Shown here: positions 49,880-61,700 of the stretch, piece by piece | How positions within the stretch are numbered: position 1 is the first letter of the stretch | How the letters are laid out: each line of letters starts with the position of its first letter | DNA from: Synchiropus splendidus | Lineage: Eukaryota; Chordata; Actinopteri; Syngnathiformes; Callionymidae | Assembly (NCBI RefSeq): GCF_027744825.2 | Contig: NC_071337.1 | Coordinates: 11,657,031 to 11,721,030 of the forward strand | Length of the DNA stretch: 64,000 nucleotides | Direction: 5' to 3' | The notes under the pieces: generated by a model | The model's database searches: none | What the model was told of the DNA's origin: nothing | The model's input: only the letters and a program-made list of their open reading frames with translations | Program-made: the position numbers and the translations under genes

Positions 49880-50262
49880 CTGCGTATATGGAATATTCTC
49901 AAGCTGAATTTTCCATCTTAGCATTTAAAAGCACAAGATTCTCCTCATCACCTATAAATCTCTACATAACTGACCTTCCACAGCATCATTCCGACACTCA
50001 TCGCCTTTGCTCTGCTGACGCCCACCATCTCACCCCAAGTCAAAATACCGTACCCTGGGCGACAGGTCATCGCCGACCCCCTGTCATCTTTATACCCGGT
50101 CCACCAACACACTCGCCTCTTTCAAAAGTCAACTCAAAACCCACCTCTTCAGAACATCTTTTGAAAACCGATTTTATTTTTTCTTTGTAAACCGTCTTTA
50201 AGTGCCCTAGAAAAGTGCTCTGTAAAACCAAATGTATTATTATTATTAATATTATTACAACA
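49880..50262 (+). mobile_element. 3' end of an L2-type LINE retrotransposon
   Basis: Translation gives a degraded C-terminus of a LINE reverse transcriptase: ITDLPQHHSDTHRLCS, a VPWATGHRRPP stretch in the place of the usual GDRAFSVAAP, then a conserved-looking FKTQLKTH-like end. It is followed by TTTAAGTGC...TCTGTAAAACCAAATG and an ATT-ATT-ATT tail, typical of L2-like elements. The 5' part is missing, as is usual for truncated LINE copies. Confidence 0.65.
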
Positions 50263-50689
50263 AATCTTTTTCTATGTACACTTCAAAAGCAGCCCAATTG
50301 ATGAATGCAGCGGTAGTGTCCTTTTATCTGATGCTGAAATCTTCCCACAACTAGATTTAAAGTAGATTTTAAAAGATTTAAACCTGATTTAATCTGAGGC
50401 TCTGGATTAAGTGCATGTTCTGGTTAATTGTTGACTCTACATTACTATTGTGTGGTGTACGATAAGTTGGATCCTCCTTGGCAGCTCAAAGTTAGCGGCT
50501 CATTTTTATGACTTTTTATGACATCATACCATCATGAAGATGACAATAGATGGAGAATATTGAATTATTTATAATGGATTTTTTGCCCATTTACTGTTGA
50601 GTAAATTTAGCATTAGACTGTGATCTGGAGTTACAAAACTTAAACTGTATTATGGGGTTTTTGGGCGTCTAATTGGGTGTTATCTTAGA

Positions 50690-51045
50690 GTGAATTGAAC
50701 ATTCTAGAAAGGCCTCGAGTGCCACAGAGATTAAAACTGTGAGACAGATTAAAAGCCTAATGTCAGTCAAAAGTGCCCTCAGATGGAGTTAAGCAGACGA
50801 GGGGCAACAGAGCAGAAGGCACCTCTGGTTCTGAGCTTGGTTTTTTTTCGTTTTTTTTTTTTGGTGGGTGGAGGCGGTTGCTGTTCTGGGATCGGTGATT
50901 CCTCGTTGATGTTTGTGGGGAGAGGAGGTTCGTGAGGTGGGGTGAGGCGTTGCCGTGGATACGCTGGCGGGTAAAGGAGGTTTTCTGGTGGTGATGGGGA
51001 GCCGGTGAAGGTCATGAAGGATGGGGGTTATTGTTGACAAGGCAT
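50690..51045 (-). mobile_element. LINE reverse transcriptase C-terminal fragment, opposite strand
   Basis: On the minus strand the readings TPILHDLHRLPITTRK and LRTRGAFCSVAPRLLNS match the L2/Rex-type words TPILxxLHWLP and GxRAFSVAAPxLWNSLP. These lie in two frames, so the piece carries a frameshift. It points away from the neighbouring + strand LINE tail. Confidence 0.55.
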
Positions 51046-52227
51046 CAACCGGGATAACTGGTCAAGATAATAAGTTATATGTATTAAGTTGTCTGTAAGT
51101 TCTTAACCATCTATGCTCATTTTTGTTTGAGTTAGGTCTTTTATTGCAGCTACTAAGAAATGTGTACTCATTTTGATCCCTGTGAAATAAATAACAGAAG
51201 GACTGACTTGAAATTATTCTTATTATTTCTGTTTTTATTTTAACAACAGTTGTTGGTGGTTTGCCCTCTGGTTTTTCTGTGGTGCAGTCCACAGTCACAT
51301 GAGCTAAAACAATTGGCAACATAAGAATGTAACTGAATGCAAGTGTGCATAGTCAAATCCTGCAGCTACCCAATTCTTAAATATGATTATAAATCCTCAA
51401 GGATCTTGAAAGTCACTTCACCAGAAAAATATTTCTTCTCGTTTCTGACTCTGACCCTTTTTTTTAACCGTCATGTTGAAGTCTTTCATCTCACTTGTTA
51501 CTGAGTTCCACATCAGTGCAAGTGAGACTGGTTGGTAGAAGTGAAACTGATCTGTTTTTATCTTTTCTGTTTCTCTCTTTTCCACATTAATGATTACATT
51601 TTCAACTGGTGGGATGAATGCCATAATCCTCTCGCATCTTTCAAGACATCTCCTGCAGTTAATGCTCCGTGACAATGTAGATTATGTCAAAAAGAAACAG
51701 GTTTCACGCCTTTCTTTTGTTCACTTGAACAAATCCAACATCCAGTCTCTTTTGCAAAGACAGTGTGAATAGTTCAGCTTGGATTTGGCTGTTTCCCACT
51801 GTGAGACGGGCTTATCTTAGCCAGCCACGGGGTTTCGCATCAGGCCAGCTGTCTGCTCCTCTGCCTGATAGCCTGACTTTTCCTCACTCTGGGCATCCAA
51901 AAAGCATCTGCTGCAGGGCGGAATCCAGAGTGGATTCACCGAGCGTTACACAACGTACTTGGTGCACCAGCTGATGTATTAAAACTAAGTTGAAAATGAA
52001 TAGCAAATTGGTTCAGATAAGCTCTATTTTTTAGCGTTTAAAAACAAGAATGTCCACTGACAATGGTCTGATTTCATTTTTAATATCTCAATGAGCTATA
52101 ATCACAATGCCACTTGAGTTATTAGATCGGGGTGTGCATACGACTGTGTTTTTTGTTGTTAAGATATCTGTGATCATGCGACGGCGCCTTATCAGCACCA
52201 CTGAGGATGTATCAGGTTACTCCAGGT
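51046..52227 (+). other. elmo1 intron 1, segment
   Basis: No gene or element recognised in this 1.2-kb stretch. The short open frames have no known domain. Confidence 0.5.
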
Positions 52228-52673
52228 CAGGGGTGGCCTTCCAGTCAGAGGCTAAGAGCCACATTGTTTTACTGCACTGCTGAAAAGAGTCACATCCTAC
52301 AAATATGAAAGACTCACCTGAACTGGTCATGTGACATAGCGGCAGTACAGCGGTTAAAGCACATGCCTATGTGTCACAAGGTTGCTGGTTCGCAACCGGT
52401 TTATGTATTTTTAAAATTCATGGCTTCATAGATAGAAATGTCTGTGCCATTTATTTTAATAAATATATATATATAATTTTTTTTTGTTTTTTTACACGGC
52501 TCATGCCACCAATAACGTCGCCCATGTTTCAAAGTTAAACGCAAGTCAAAGTCTTTGAACAGTATTTTGACTTTTTTCCTGTATAAACGATCATCTCAAC
52601 AGCAACTTGGCCAAAATCGCAGCCAGTTCGGCGGCTCATTTGGTGAAGAGCCGCAGGTTGACCAGGCCTGCTC
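52228..52673. mobile_element. hAT-like element with nested SINE
   Basis: The left end is CAGGGGTGGCCTTCC followed by AGAGCCACATTG. The right end is AAGAGCCGCAGGTTGACCAGGCCTGCTC. Both are familiar parts of Charlie-like hAT elements. The SINE-like insert at 52335-52400 interrupts it. The right end is degraded, so its boundary is approximate. Confidence 0.55.
52335..52400 (+). mobile_element. tRNA-derived SINE-like sequence
   Basis: GCGGCAGTACAGCGGTTAAAGCACATG resembles an A-box region. GGTTGCTGGTTCGCAACC carries a B-box GGTTCGCAACC at 52387-52397. The spacing fits an RNA polymerase III tRNA-type promoter. No intact cloverleaf or CCA-compatible acceptor stem is present, so it is not a tRNA gene. 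Confidence 0.55.
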
Positions 52674-52783
52674 CAGGGTTGATGGCTGACGGCTTGATGT
52701 GCTCGGTGTAGCAGTCAAGTGCTACTATGCCCTAATGTAGCTGACATTGTTGTTTTAAATCCAATTTTCCTCTCGTCCTGCAG

Positions 52784-55700
52784 GTTTGGATGAGCGGGTT
52801 CTGGTGATCCCAGCAGAGGCACGAAACTCTGTGACCGTCAGCCATGCCGCCACCGTCGGACATCGTGAAGGTGGCGATTGAGTGGCCGGGGGCTTTCCCC
52901 AAACTCATGGAGATTGACCAGGTAGATGCTCTTGCCTTCTCCATCAATTGAAATACAAACCTTCACATTAATTGGCGAGTGATGCAGAACCCTGAACCCG
53001 CTTGCTGTTCATTGAAGTGTATCATCTGTTCAGTAGCTCAGGAACAGCGAGTAGATGTATTAGCCACGTGCTGCTGTAGCTGTTAGCTAAAGGTTCATTA
53101 GATTTTACTTGTTCACCACCAACTCTTTGTAACACAAATGGCACTCATCTTTTTTTTAAATTCCCTTCCTTCTCTGGTTTTTAGTTGTGTGATCTGAGTT
53201 GGTCCTGATATTAAACTACTGTTGTGTTAAATTGTATGCCAATGGCATCTATTTAATGGCTTATGGGCCACATAAAAGCATTCTGTGGGCTGAATTTGGC
53301 CCCCGGGTCATGAGTTGCTGATGCTTTCAGAGGTCTCTTCCCAGTTTTTCCAAACTGTAGCCGATATCATGGTCAGCTGGGACTTCAGGAAGCTCTGGTT
53401 GGTTCGGTGTGGATCAACTGAGTGTTCATAAGTTGGTTATTTCACACTTGTGTCATGCAAAGTGCATGCAACGTACTTTTACTCTGAATATTTTCATTGT
53501 CAATGGGGAGCAAGTTAGGAAATGTTGGGAAGCGACTGAAGCTACTAAACTTGGATGCCCAAGACATGGCATCTGTCCTCTCAATGGACCACCAATTGAA
53601 CCAAGTCAATCGCCACTCTGTCTCCTCCTCCTTACAAATACACATATCAATAAAAGGCAAGGTTGTTTATTGAATTATTTCATGTTCCTCATGCTCAGAA
53701 GGAATGTGGTTTGTGCATTGTGTGATCTGGTACCAGACCTTCAGGGCTTGTGTTCAAGACCCTCCACCAGACTACAGGTGGTCTGGGAAGAGGAAGAGAC
53801 TCCTCCATTCGTCTTGGAAATGCTGAACTTGCTAAAGAGCTTGATGTATAAACTGGCTTCTATTAATAAGTCATTACAGTTCAGTAACCCCCCATTAGCT
53901 TCACAATATTTACTATTGTTTGTCGTACAACACACACCCCAATGTCTTGAGAGCCAAGTTGTGTGTGAGCGTGACTCATGGACAGACTAATGATTGTACA
54001 AGTTCTGAGTCACCGTGGCAACTGGAGCCCTGATCACACCTCTAAATGGATGAACCTTGAAGATCCCACTATGTTTTGCAAGCAGACACTCTTGACTTTT
54101 ATCAACTAAGGACCCTTTATCAACAGAAACACTGGGATGTAAAACAGTAATTCCTCTTCGCCTCCCCTGCACCTCCTCGTCCCGTGCTTTTATCTAATTC
54201 TCCCGTCTCCCTTCCTGTCATCTTTCTGTTAACTTCTGTCGCCTCCTCCGGCTTTATTCTTCTTGTCCTCATTTGCTTTCCCTCACCACCCCCCCACCAC
54301 TCCCTCCTCCTGGTCCTTTTTGTTGTGACAATGAAATTTACTCTCCTCCTCTCTCGTCCCCGGCCATCAGCTCCCTCCTCCTCTTCGTCCTCCATCTCTC
54401 CTGTACAATGGGACCACAGCGGTATATTTCGGTTTGAGTCATGTGATGAGGAGTGGGCTTCGCCTGAATCTGTGTGTGTGTGTGTGTGTTCATGCACATT
54501 ACTTTGTTGTGTGGGTGCAACTTTGCAAACTTGAGTGTGGGAGTGTTTTTGTGACAGCATTTATGGTTGTTACTATCTGCTGTTACGGCGCTGTTTGTGT
54601 AGCATACTTCAAAGTGTTTTTTTTTTTACATTCAGGTTGTTTTTTACTACTGTGTGGCCGTAAGAACATTGATCAAGGCTACACAGCTAGCCAAACATTA
54701 CCGTATGTTCTGGTGCTGACTGCAACCAAATGTATTGAAATCTATTTAAGCTGCTTTTTTTAAGAGGAAAAAATGGCTTCAAAGGCTGTGTTACAGTCTT
54801 CAATTTTATGGAAACATGAGCTACACTGTTTGTACAGACCATCGATCATTTTAGTTTGCCGACCTCCAGAATGAGACCGTGCAGTTCCAGTTTACAAGGG
54901 AAGTCCCGAGCAAACCCAAACTCTCCACCATCTTGGACTGACCTGGATATCTACTTTCCCCACCAACATTTAAGTACAAGTTAAGAAGCTTTAACTCTGG
55001 CTCTCATAGTTCATTTGAAGTTATTATTCATTTTAATAAAGAATTTGTTTTGGTTCCAGTGTTTTACTGTCTAAAGAAGATTAAAACCAGTGCTAGCACA
55101 CTTGAGTTGCACGTACAATACAAACCGCAGTTGTGGCCAAACGTGTCGTGCCACACCACACTCTCAGATCCGTCATCTCCATTATGCGTCACTCTGTCAC
55201 TCACTCTTTTGTTTGCCACATGTCATTGCCCACTCGTCTCTTCTCTCCTGCTTTTCTTTCCCCGTCACATACGTCCACCGTTATCGCCTGTAAATCTTCA
55301 TTGTTGCAGCTTCGATTCCTCTGGCTTTGTACCTCAGTGGCATGACGGAAAGCAATGTTGTTTCATGGTTTTCTATGAGTGATCATTTTATAATGTGCTC
55401 ATTCAAGTTGTTTTCTTCAGCCTGGAATCTTACCTTTCTATGTTGTATCCTTTTTATTTTGTGTAATTGTGACTGTGTGATTTAGAATCAATACTCACCT
55501 TAAGATATTTTTTATAACTTACTGAATCAGTTGGATGAGGAAAAACGTTGCTGGTTTGATTCCAACTCTTGTGGACTTTTTTTGGGGAGGATTTCTTTTT
55601 TTTTTTTTAAACTTCATTTGTGTCAACGTATAATTCCATTCTCAAGAATTTTGTGTTATTATCCTGGTCTTCCCCCATGAGTGCCACTGCATTGCAGGGT

Positions 55701-58700
55701 TTGTGGTGAGATCAGGACGGCAGACAGTTGGTCTTGTTGTTTGTGGCTCTCCATCTGAATGGCTCCTGAGATAGGTGTTATTCAGCCACTAGTGAGGCTC
55801 TGTGGTGAAAGTATTTATTTTTTTAGACAATTATTTACAATTATAAAAATGTAATTACAATTTCCGTCCACAATTCGATCCAAAAAAACAAAACAACATT
55901 AACATGCCATTCTTCCAGGTTTTGGATTTTTTTAAACCTAAAATAGAACACGCAAACAAAATACATTGTGACAACAATAAAATAAACAATAATACATAAA
56001 ATTAAAATAAATATAAATATAAAAATGGAGGCAGAAGTTGAAACTGGAGAAGTGAAATAGAAATCTCTGACCAGGACTTAGTCTTAGGGGATGGAGTCGA
56101 GTGAGCTGAAATGGGTAAGAAAAGGTTTCATTTACTGAAAAACTTTCCAGTATTAACCCTAACTATATGAGTTTTTTTTTCAACTCGGTGTCAGTGTCAG
56201 CCACTGAGTACTACATGGTGGCTTGGTCGATTTCCAATGAAGAAGAGGCCGGCGTTGCGCTAGTAAAAGTCATCGCATCCAGTTGATCAGATGTAAAGTG
56301 CCTAGGGTTTTCAGGAAGACTAAATATAGTTACTTGAGGTGAAAATACAAATCTTGTGGATAATATGTTAGACTTTGTTTCAAAGTAATTTTCTCAAAAG
56401 TGATGGACAGATATGAAACATGTGAGTTAAATCACAAGGTGATGTATTGCATCACAGTGACCTGAGATGATTTAGATAGATGAATCCTATAAAAGACCGA
56501 ATGTTATACACCCTAGTGAGTGCTACTTCCCATCAATCCTCTTTAAACCTGGTGAAACTAATTCCGTTTTTTAGTTTGGACAGAGAGAAATCCAGTCATT
56601 TGCTTGTTTTGACTCAAAATATCCTGTCTCCACAGAAAAAGCCCCTCTCTGCCATTATTAAAGAAGTGTGTGAGGGGTAAGTCTGCTTTTGTGTTTGGCG
56701 TGTGAGAATGTAAATTGATGCTGAATATGAAAACTTGGCTGCCTGACAAGCTCCCCTCCCTCCTCCCCCATTACACCCTGGCAAACTGACGCCTAATGGC
56801 GAGATTGTCTGAAGTTCCCTCCACGTTTTCATGGTGATGATTCTCTTTTGTCTCATTCCAATCTCATTCAGTTGGTCGTTGGGGAACCATGAAAACTTTG
56901 CTCTCCAGATTGCTGATGCCACCAATTTTTATATCACAGAAAAGGTTTGTGAGCTCCTCTCGAGCTGCAGCTTCCAAAGCTAGGTAGAGGTTCTCACACC
57001 TTTGATTTGTCTTAGAATCGCAACGACATAAAGAATGGTTCCATCCTGCGCCTGACCACGTCGCCTGTAAGTAGCCTGTGCAGAATTAAAGCAGCTACAG
57101 ATAAAAAAAAAGCAGTTTTGTTTGTACAATATGTTCTTTCAATAACATTGTCACACCCTCAATTCTTCAGTACCAGACAGCGGTGCAGCTCCACGAGAGG
57201 ATCCAGTCATCCAGCATGGACGCCAAGCTGGAGGCACTGAAGGACCTGGCCAACGCCTCCCGCGACATCACCTTCGCTCAGGAGTTTATCAACCTGGACG
57301 GCATCTCATTACTCACCCAGATGGTGGAAAGTGGCACAGAGTGAGTCAACTTCTCTCTTGTGAAATCATGGTTTGTTCCTGACACCTTTGAACGTATGGC
57401 CTCAATGGACACTGTGGTTCTGAGGGATATGTTTTTGCCTTGTTCAGCGGTGGGGTCAGGACTGCAGACTCCCCCCTATTCTTTCTCATCATAGCACTTT
57501 GTCTGGTTCTGTAAATAGGCCTGACTGTAGAGCTCACTTCCTCTAGTGTGTCAAACCAAAATGGAAATGATAATAAAAGATAAACAACAGAAGAACCTGT
57601 GCCAGCAGGGGTGCACCCATCCACCCGTGGAGGTGGAAACTATCAAAATGGATTATTCAACAGCAACTAGGTCATTTCCTTCTTTAACTTCTACTTATTT
57701 TTTCCAAATCGAACCCACAAAAGGTACAATTTTAAAACCTTTTACTCCTCTGTTCTTAATTTGGCTTTGACAGTTGTAATTCTTTTAATACAGAATTGTA
57801 TTCCTCTTCCTTTGCCACACACATGCTAGAGCACCAAATACAAACTAATTGAACTTGACTCATGGGCATTTGAAATTGGAACTTAACTTAATTACATTAC
57901 TTTTACTTGTACTTAGTTAAAATAAAGTAAAAAGTACCAGCAGAATATCGTCCACAGTTTCCACCAAAGGAAGAGAATGGATGACAAACTTCTCTGAGAG
58001 AACAAGAAAACACAATATATGTGCGTTGTTGCTGTTGTTCTGCTTCACACTGGACTCATTGGATGCGTGCTGGTTCCCATCATCATTAGTCGGCTTCAGG
58101 ATGGAGAGTGTGAGAGTTGAAGCAGTTTTCAAGGAGCCATCTCTATGTCCTGTATGGAGGAGCAGGGGCTCAAGTGTGACAACACAAGTCATTGGCTCCT
58201 AGAAGTCATTTCCATTTCCATCGTTGCCACATTCAGATTAAAAGCGAATAAAAAACTCAAATGAAGTTCAGTTGCTTAAGTCAAATAAGAAATGTGTGGT
58301 CAGTTCAACAACAATGCAGTCAAATAAAATTGCAACATATATACAGATGAACTGCGTAACTGGAAATGTTTGTTGCTCTTTCTTCATGTGAAACAAGCCA
58401 AAGTAGATGTTAGTGTGAGTTAATAAACAGTTTTGACCCATTCTTGTTGATCACAACAACAAACCTGACGGGCACAGAGGAGAGGTTGTATAGGTGGTGT
58501 TTAAGAAAATCATTTTAAAAACTTGGAGAATGCCATCTAGTGGCTTCTGAAATTAAGGACACTGTTTCATGAAGCACCACCAGCCCATCACTTCTGGTAG
58601 GTGCCAATATAGACATTGTGTCAAAGAAGAACACAGAAAAGAACAGGAGCTACTCTTAACTCCCTTGTTGAGGCAGAAACCTTGAGCGAACCAGGATCAT

Positions 58701-61700
58701 GACCTTGAAAGCAGAGAGCTCTAGCAGGAGTATAAGTGTCACTAGGCACATGATATAAGTGAAACAAACTATCATTTGAAATTCCAGTGGTGAAGTGAGG
58801 CGACGAGGAAAGCGCACGGACATGCAGCACTTATCTGAGGAATGTCAATCGTATTACAACATCATTGGCTTTTGAGAAGCGTTTTGAGATCATGCTTGGA
58901 TCACAGCTGTGGACGTTCAGTCGACCAGTGCAATGTGGTTCCAGCATTACACCGGTGGTTCCAGTCTGTGTGTGTGTCAGGGGTGAATCTCCCTAAAAAG
59001 TCATCTGAGGGCTTCAGTGAGGAGGAGTTTCACTGCGATGGACCTGCTCAGGCGTGATTCCAGCGGCAGATGTGAGGCGCATTTAGAGACACATTTTCTC
59101 AGGATTGTTTCTTCCAGAGAGGTTGATTTAGTGAATCTCTGCTCTCACGCTTACTGTCTGGCCTCCCCATCACACACCAGCAACCACTTAAACTGTCCAA
59201 ACGCTGATATTTACTGAAGAACACTGCAGTGTGCTTTTGAAATCAGGCCCATCTTTTTTTAAGATTAAGACTTTTGGAAACTTGATAACAAAGCAAAGTT
59301 ACGGAGCAAACCTTTGAGGGCGTCAAAGTGTGTCGTGACAAGAGCAGGACGAAGTTTGTGGGTTTAAAATCCACAACAAGATAAATGATTTTGGGGACCT
59401 TGAGCCAACTCTTTTCATGTTCTGGAGGCGAGCAAACTGTTTCAATTAATCCGTTTTGAATGCTTCAAGAGACATTTGTGGCCATTTATGTTATGTAACT
59501 CTCCTGTGTGTGCAGAGTTTTGAATGTAGGACTTTTGAAATGACTCTTGCTCATCTGCAGCCTCTGGTGGAGGCAGGCGTGACTGTTTGTTAAAGGCAGA
59601 AACCTTAAGAGAACCAGACTGGTGTCTCTCTTTATAAGGTAGGGAGAACATGAAGGAGAGACGGAGTGAAGGAAGAGAAGGGGTAGAGATATGTTCAGGG
59701 GAAGCAAGAGCGAAATGTGCTGGTGCAAGACTAAAGACCCTGAAGTCAACCCACGCCACTTACATTGGTTCTGTGTTGGCACAGATTTACAGATGTTTCC
59801 TGTAAACAGCTCGAACTCTTGTGAGGGGGAGGTCCGGAACAATCCTGATGAAAAATATCAACATCCTAAATGGCAGTTTCAGGAACTGATGTTCCTCCAG
59901 CAGCTGTTTTCTTAAACGTGAAAGGATGCTTGGATTAGTTGCACAAAAGTCGTCCCTGAAGCGCTACACTCATCTTCACTTTTTTTTTTATTTTTTGACA
60001 GATAATCTATCAACGCTCTCCTCCTCTTTGGTCTTGGCGTTCGAATGTGTAAATATTTGACTGTGTTTGATGTGCTGGTGCAGCCCGCAGCTGCTGGTGG
60101 TAACACGCTCCTTTCTCAGCAGACATTCCCTTTAAAAATCACTGCAGTTGTTTGTTGCCCGGCTCGCCAGAAAAGAGGCGAGCGATAAGGCAGACGTTTC
60201 ATTTCTGCTGCCTATTAACATAAGGAGCTTATGAAACCGAGGCTGATGGGTATCATTGTTTGACTGAAACGCACTCAGACAAGTACACACGCTCATCAGT
60301 GTTGCTGGTGCCAGCCAACTTGACGGACTGTAATTATTCAAGCGGCTCAGGGGTGGAAGACTGTGCAGGGCTGAGAGGAGCACTGATCTCATGTCCCTGC
60401 TGGAGAAATTCTATTCATGTGGAAATCAGTGCAGCGCCTTTGAGATGAAGGTCGACAGCGCCCTCTGCTGGATGCTACAGAGAACACAAGGGAAATTATT
60501 AGGTGAAAAATGAAGCAAATTTAAATTTTAAATACAAGACATATGTATATGTCTTATTTTACTAGTGCACGAAATGAACCTTGCCTCTTGGTCTAAGACC
60601 TAAACCAACACAAAATGACAGTGTGACTTCTGCTTTGAGAGACCAGTTCAGATATGCGCGGCTTCACCTTGTGCCACTCTCATGTCATTTCACAGCAAAG
60701 TCGGTTCCTTTTCTTTGTTTTGTTATGTCCAGCATCCGACCACGACAGTCACCCGTTGACTACTGAGTGCTCTAAAATCCCACAGTGCTGATCGGCCAAG
60801 CAATATAATGTGATCATCTGTATCCAGTGATGGTCAAGCAGGGCGTGTCATCACAAATTGACGCGATGAGTTGGGTGTGTCTTGACCTCCTAAGGTGAAC
60901 CCCAAGGGTTCGATCGGACCCTGGTTAAGAGCCACTGATGTGGTGTTTGTGTTGAGCAGGGCGGCACTTGTTTTCAACTCGCGAGCTACTTATAAATGAC
61001 AATGTTATATTGATCTACTGACTATAAAAATCCAAAACATATATTTGTTTCTAAATATAGTGAGCATTATTTATTGTTTATTTGTCTTTCTCTCTGTAGG
61101 AGGTTCAAAATCGAGGCTACAATATGGTGGCACAATACAGTATTTGTGCTCATAACTCATTTAAAGTTGGAGGTTGCATGGTTATATACATATATGAATG
61201 CATGAATCAATATTACACAATGCAAATCGGTTCATTGGTCCATAAGCCGCAGGTGTAGCTGTACAGTCCACGCCGTCGTGAATTCTGTGTCCATCTTAAA
61301 GGATACATGACATGACTTCTAAACTACTTTCTGAAACAGGGTCCATCAAGCCGCCAAAACTCTTTGCTTCTGACCTTTGAAATTACAGGCGTTGTGTAGC
61401 CAGGTTTCTGCGATTAATTGCTGTTTCATATTTGACACCAGAATGACCAAATGTAAATAGTCGTGTGAGAATCTGTACACGTGAGGTGTAACACAAAGGT
61501 TGGAGTTCTCTGTCCCTTTGCTCTATTAACTGCACAGAACAACCTTTTTTGTGTTTCTATCCTGAATTTTATATATGGTTTTTTTGCTCCATTGTAAATA
61601 TTTTTGTACATTTTACAAATTTTGAATATTTTACGTGGTACAATGCACTGTACCAGGAGCACAGAAATAAGGTCCCTGCAAAAGAAAGTTTATTCACTAT

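Larger units (their letters stand above)
52922..56635 (+). other. elmo1 intron after coding exon 1
   Basis: The intron contains a hAT-like terminal piece at 53260-53320, an open frame of 193 codons at 53409-53990 without a recognisable domain, a pyrimidine-rich tract at 54140-54415 and a TG repeat at 54471-54489. T- or A-rich runs occur near 55590 and 56000. No other exon recognised. Confidence 0.7.

Noticed and set aside
52335..52400. Possible tRNA gene
   Set aside because: The B box is good, but no acceptor stem or anticodon arm can be drawn, and it lies inside a transposon relic. It is treated as a SINE-like sequence.
54120..54560. 146-codon minus-strand frame rich in Arg, Glu and Gly
   Set aside because: It arises from the pyrimidine-rich tract and TG repeat, with no domain and no splice support.
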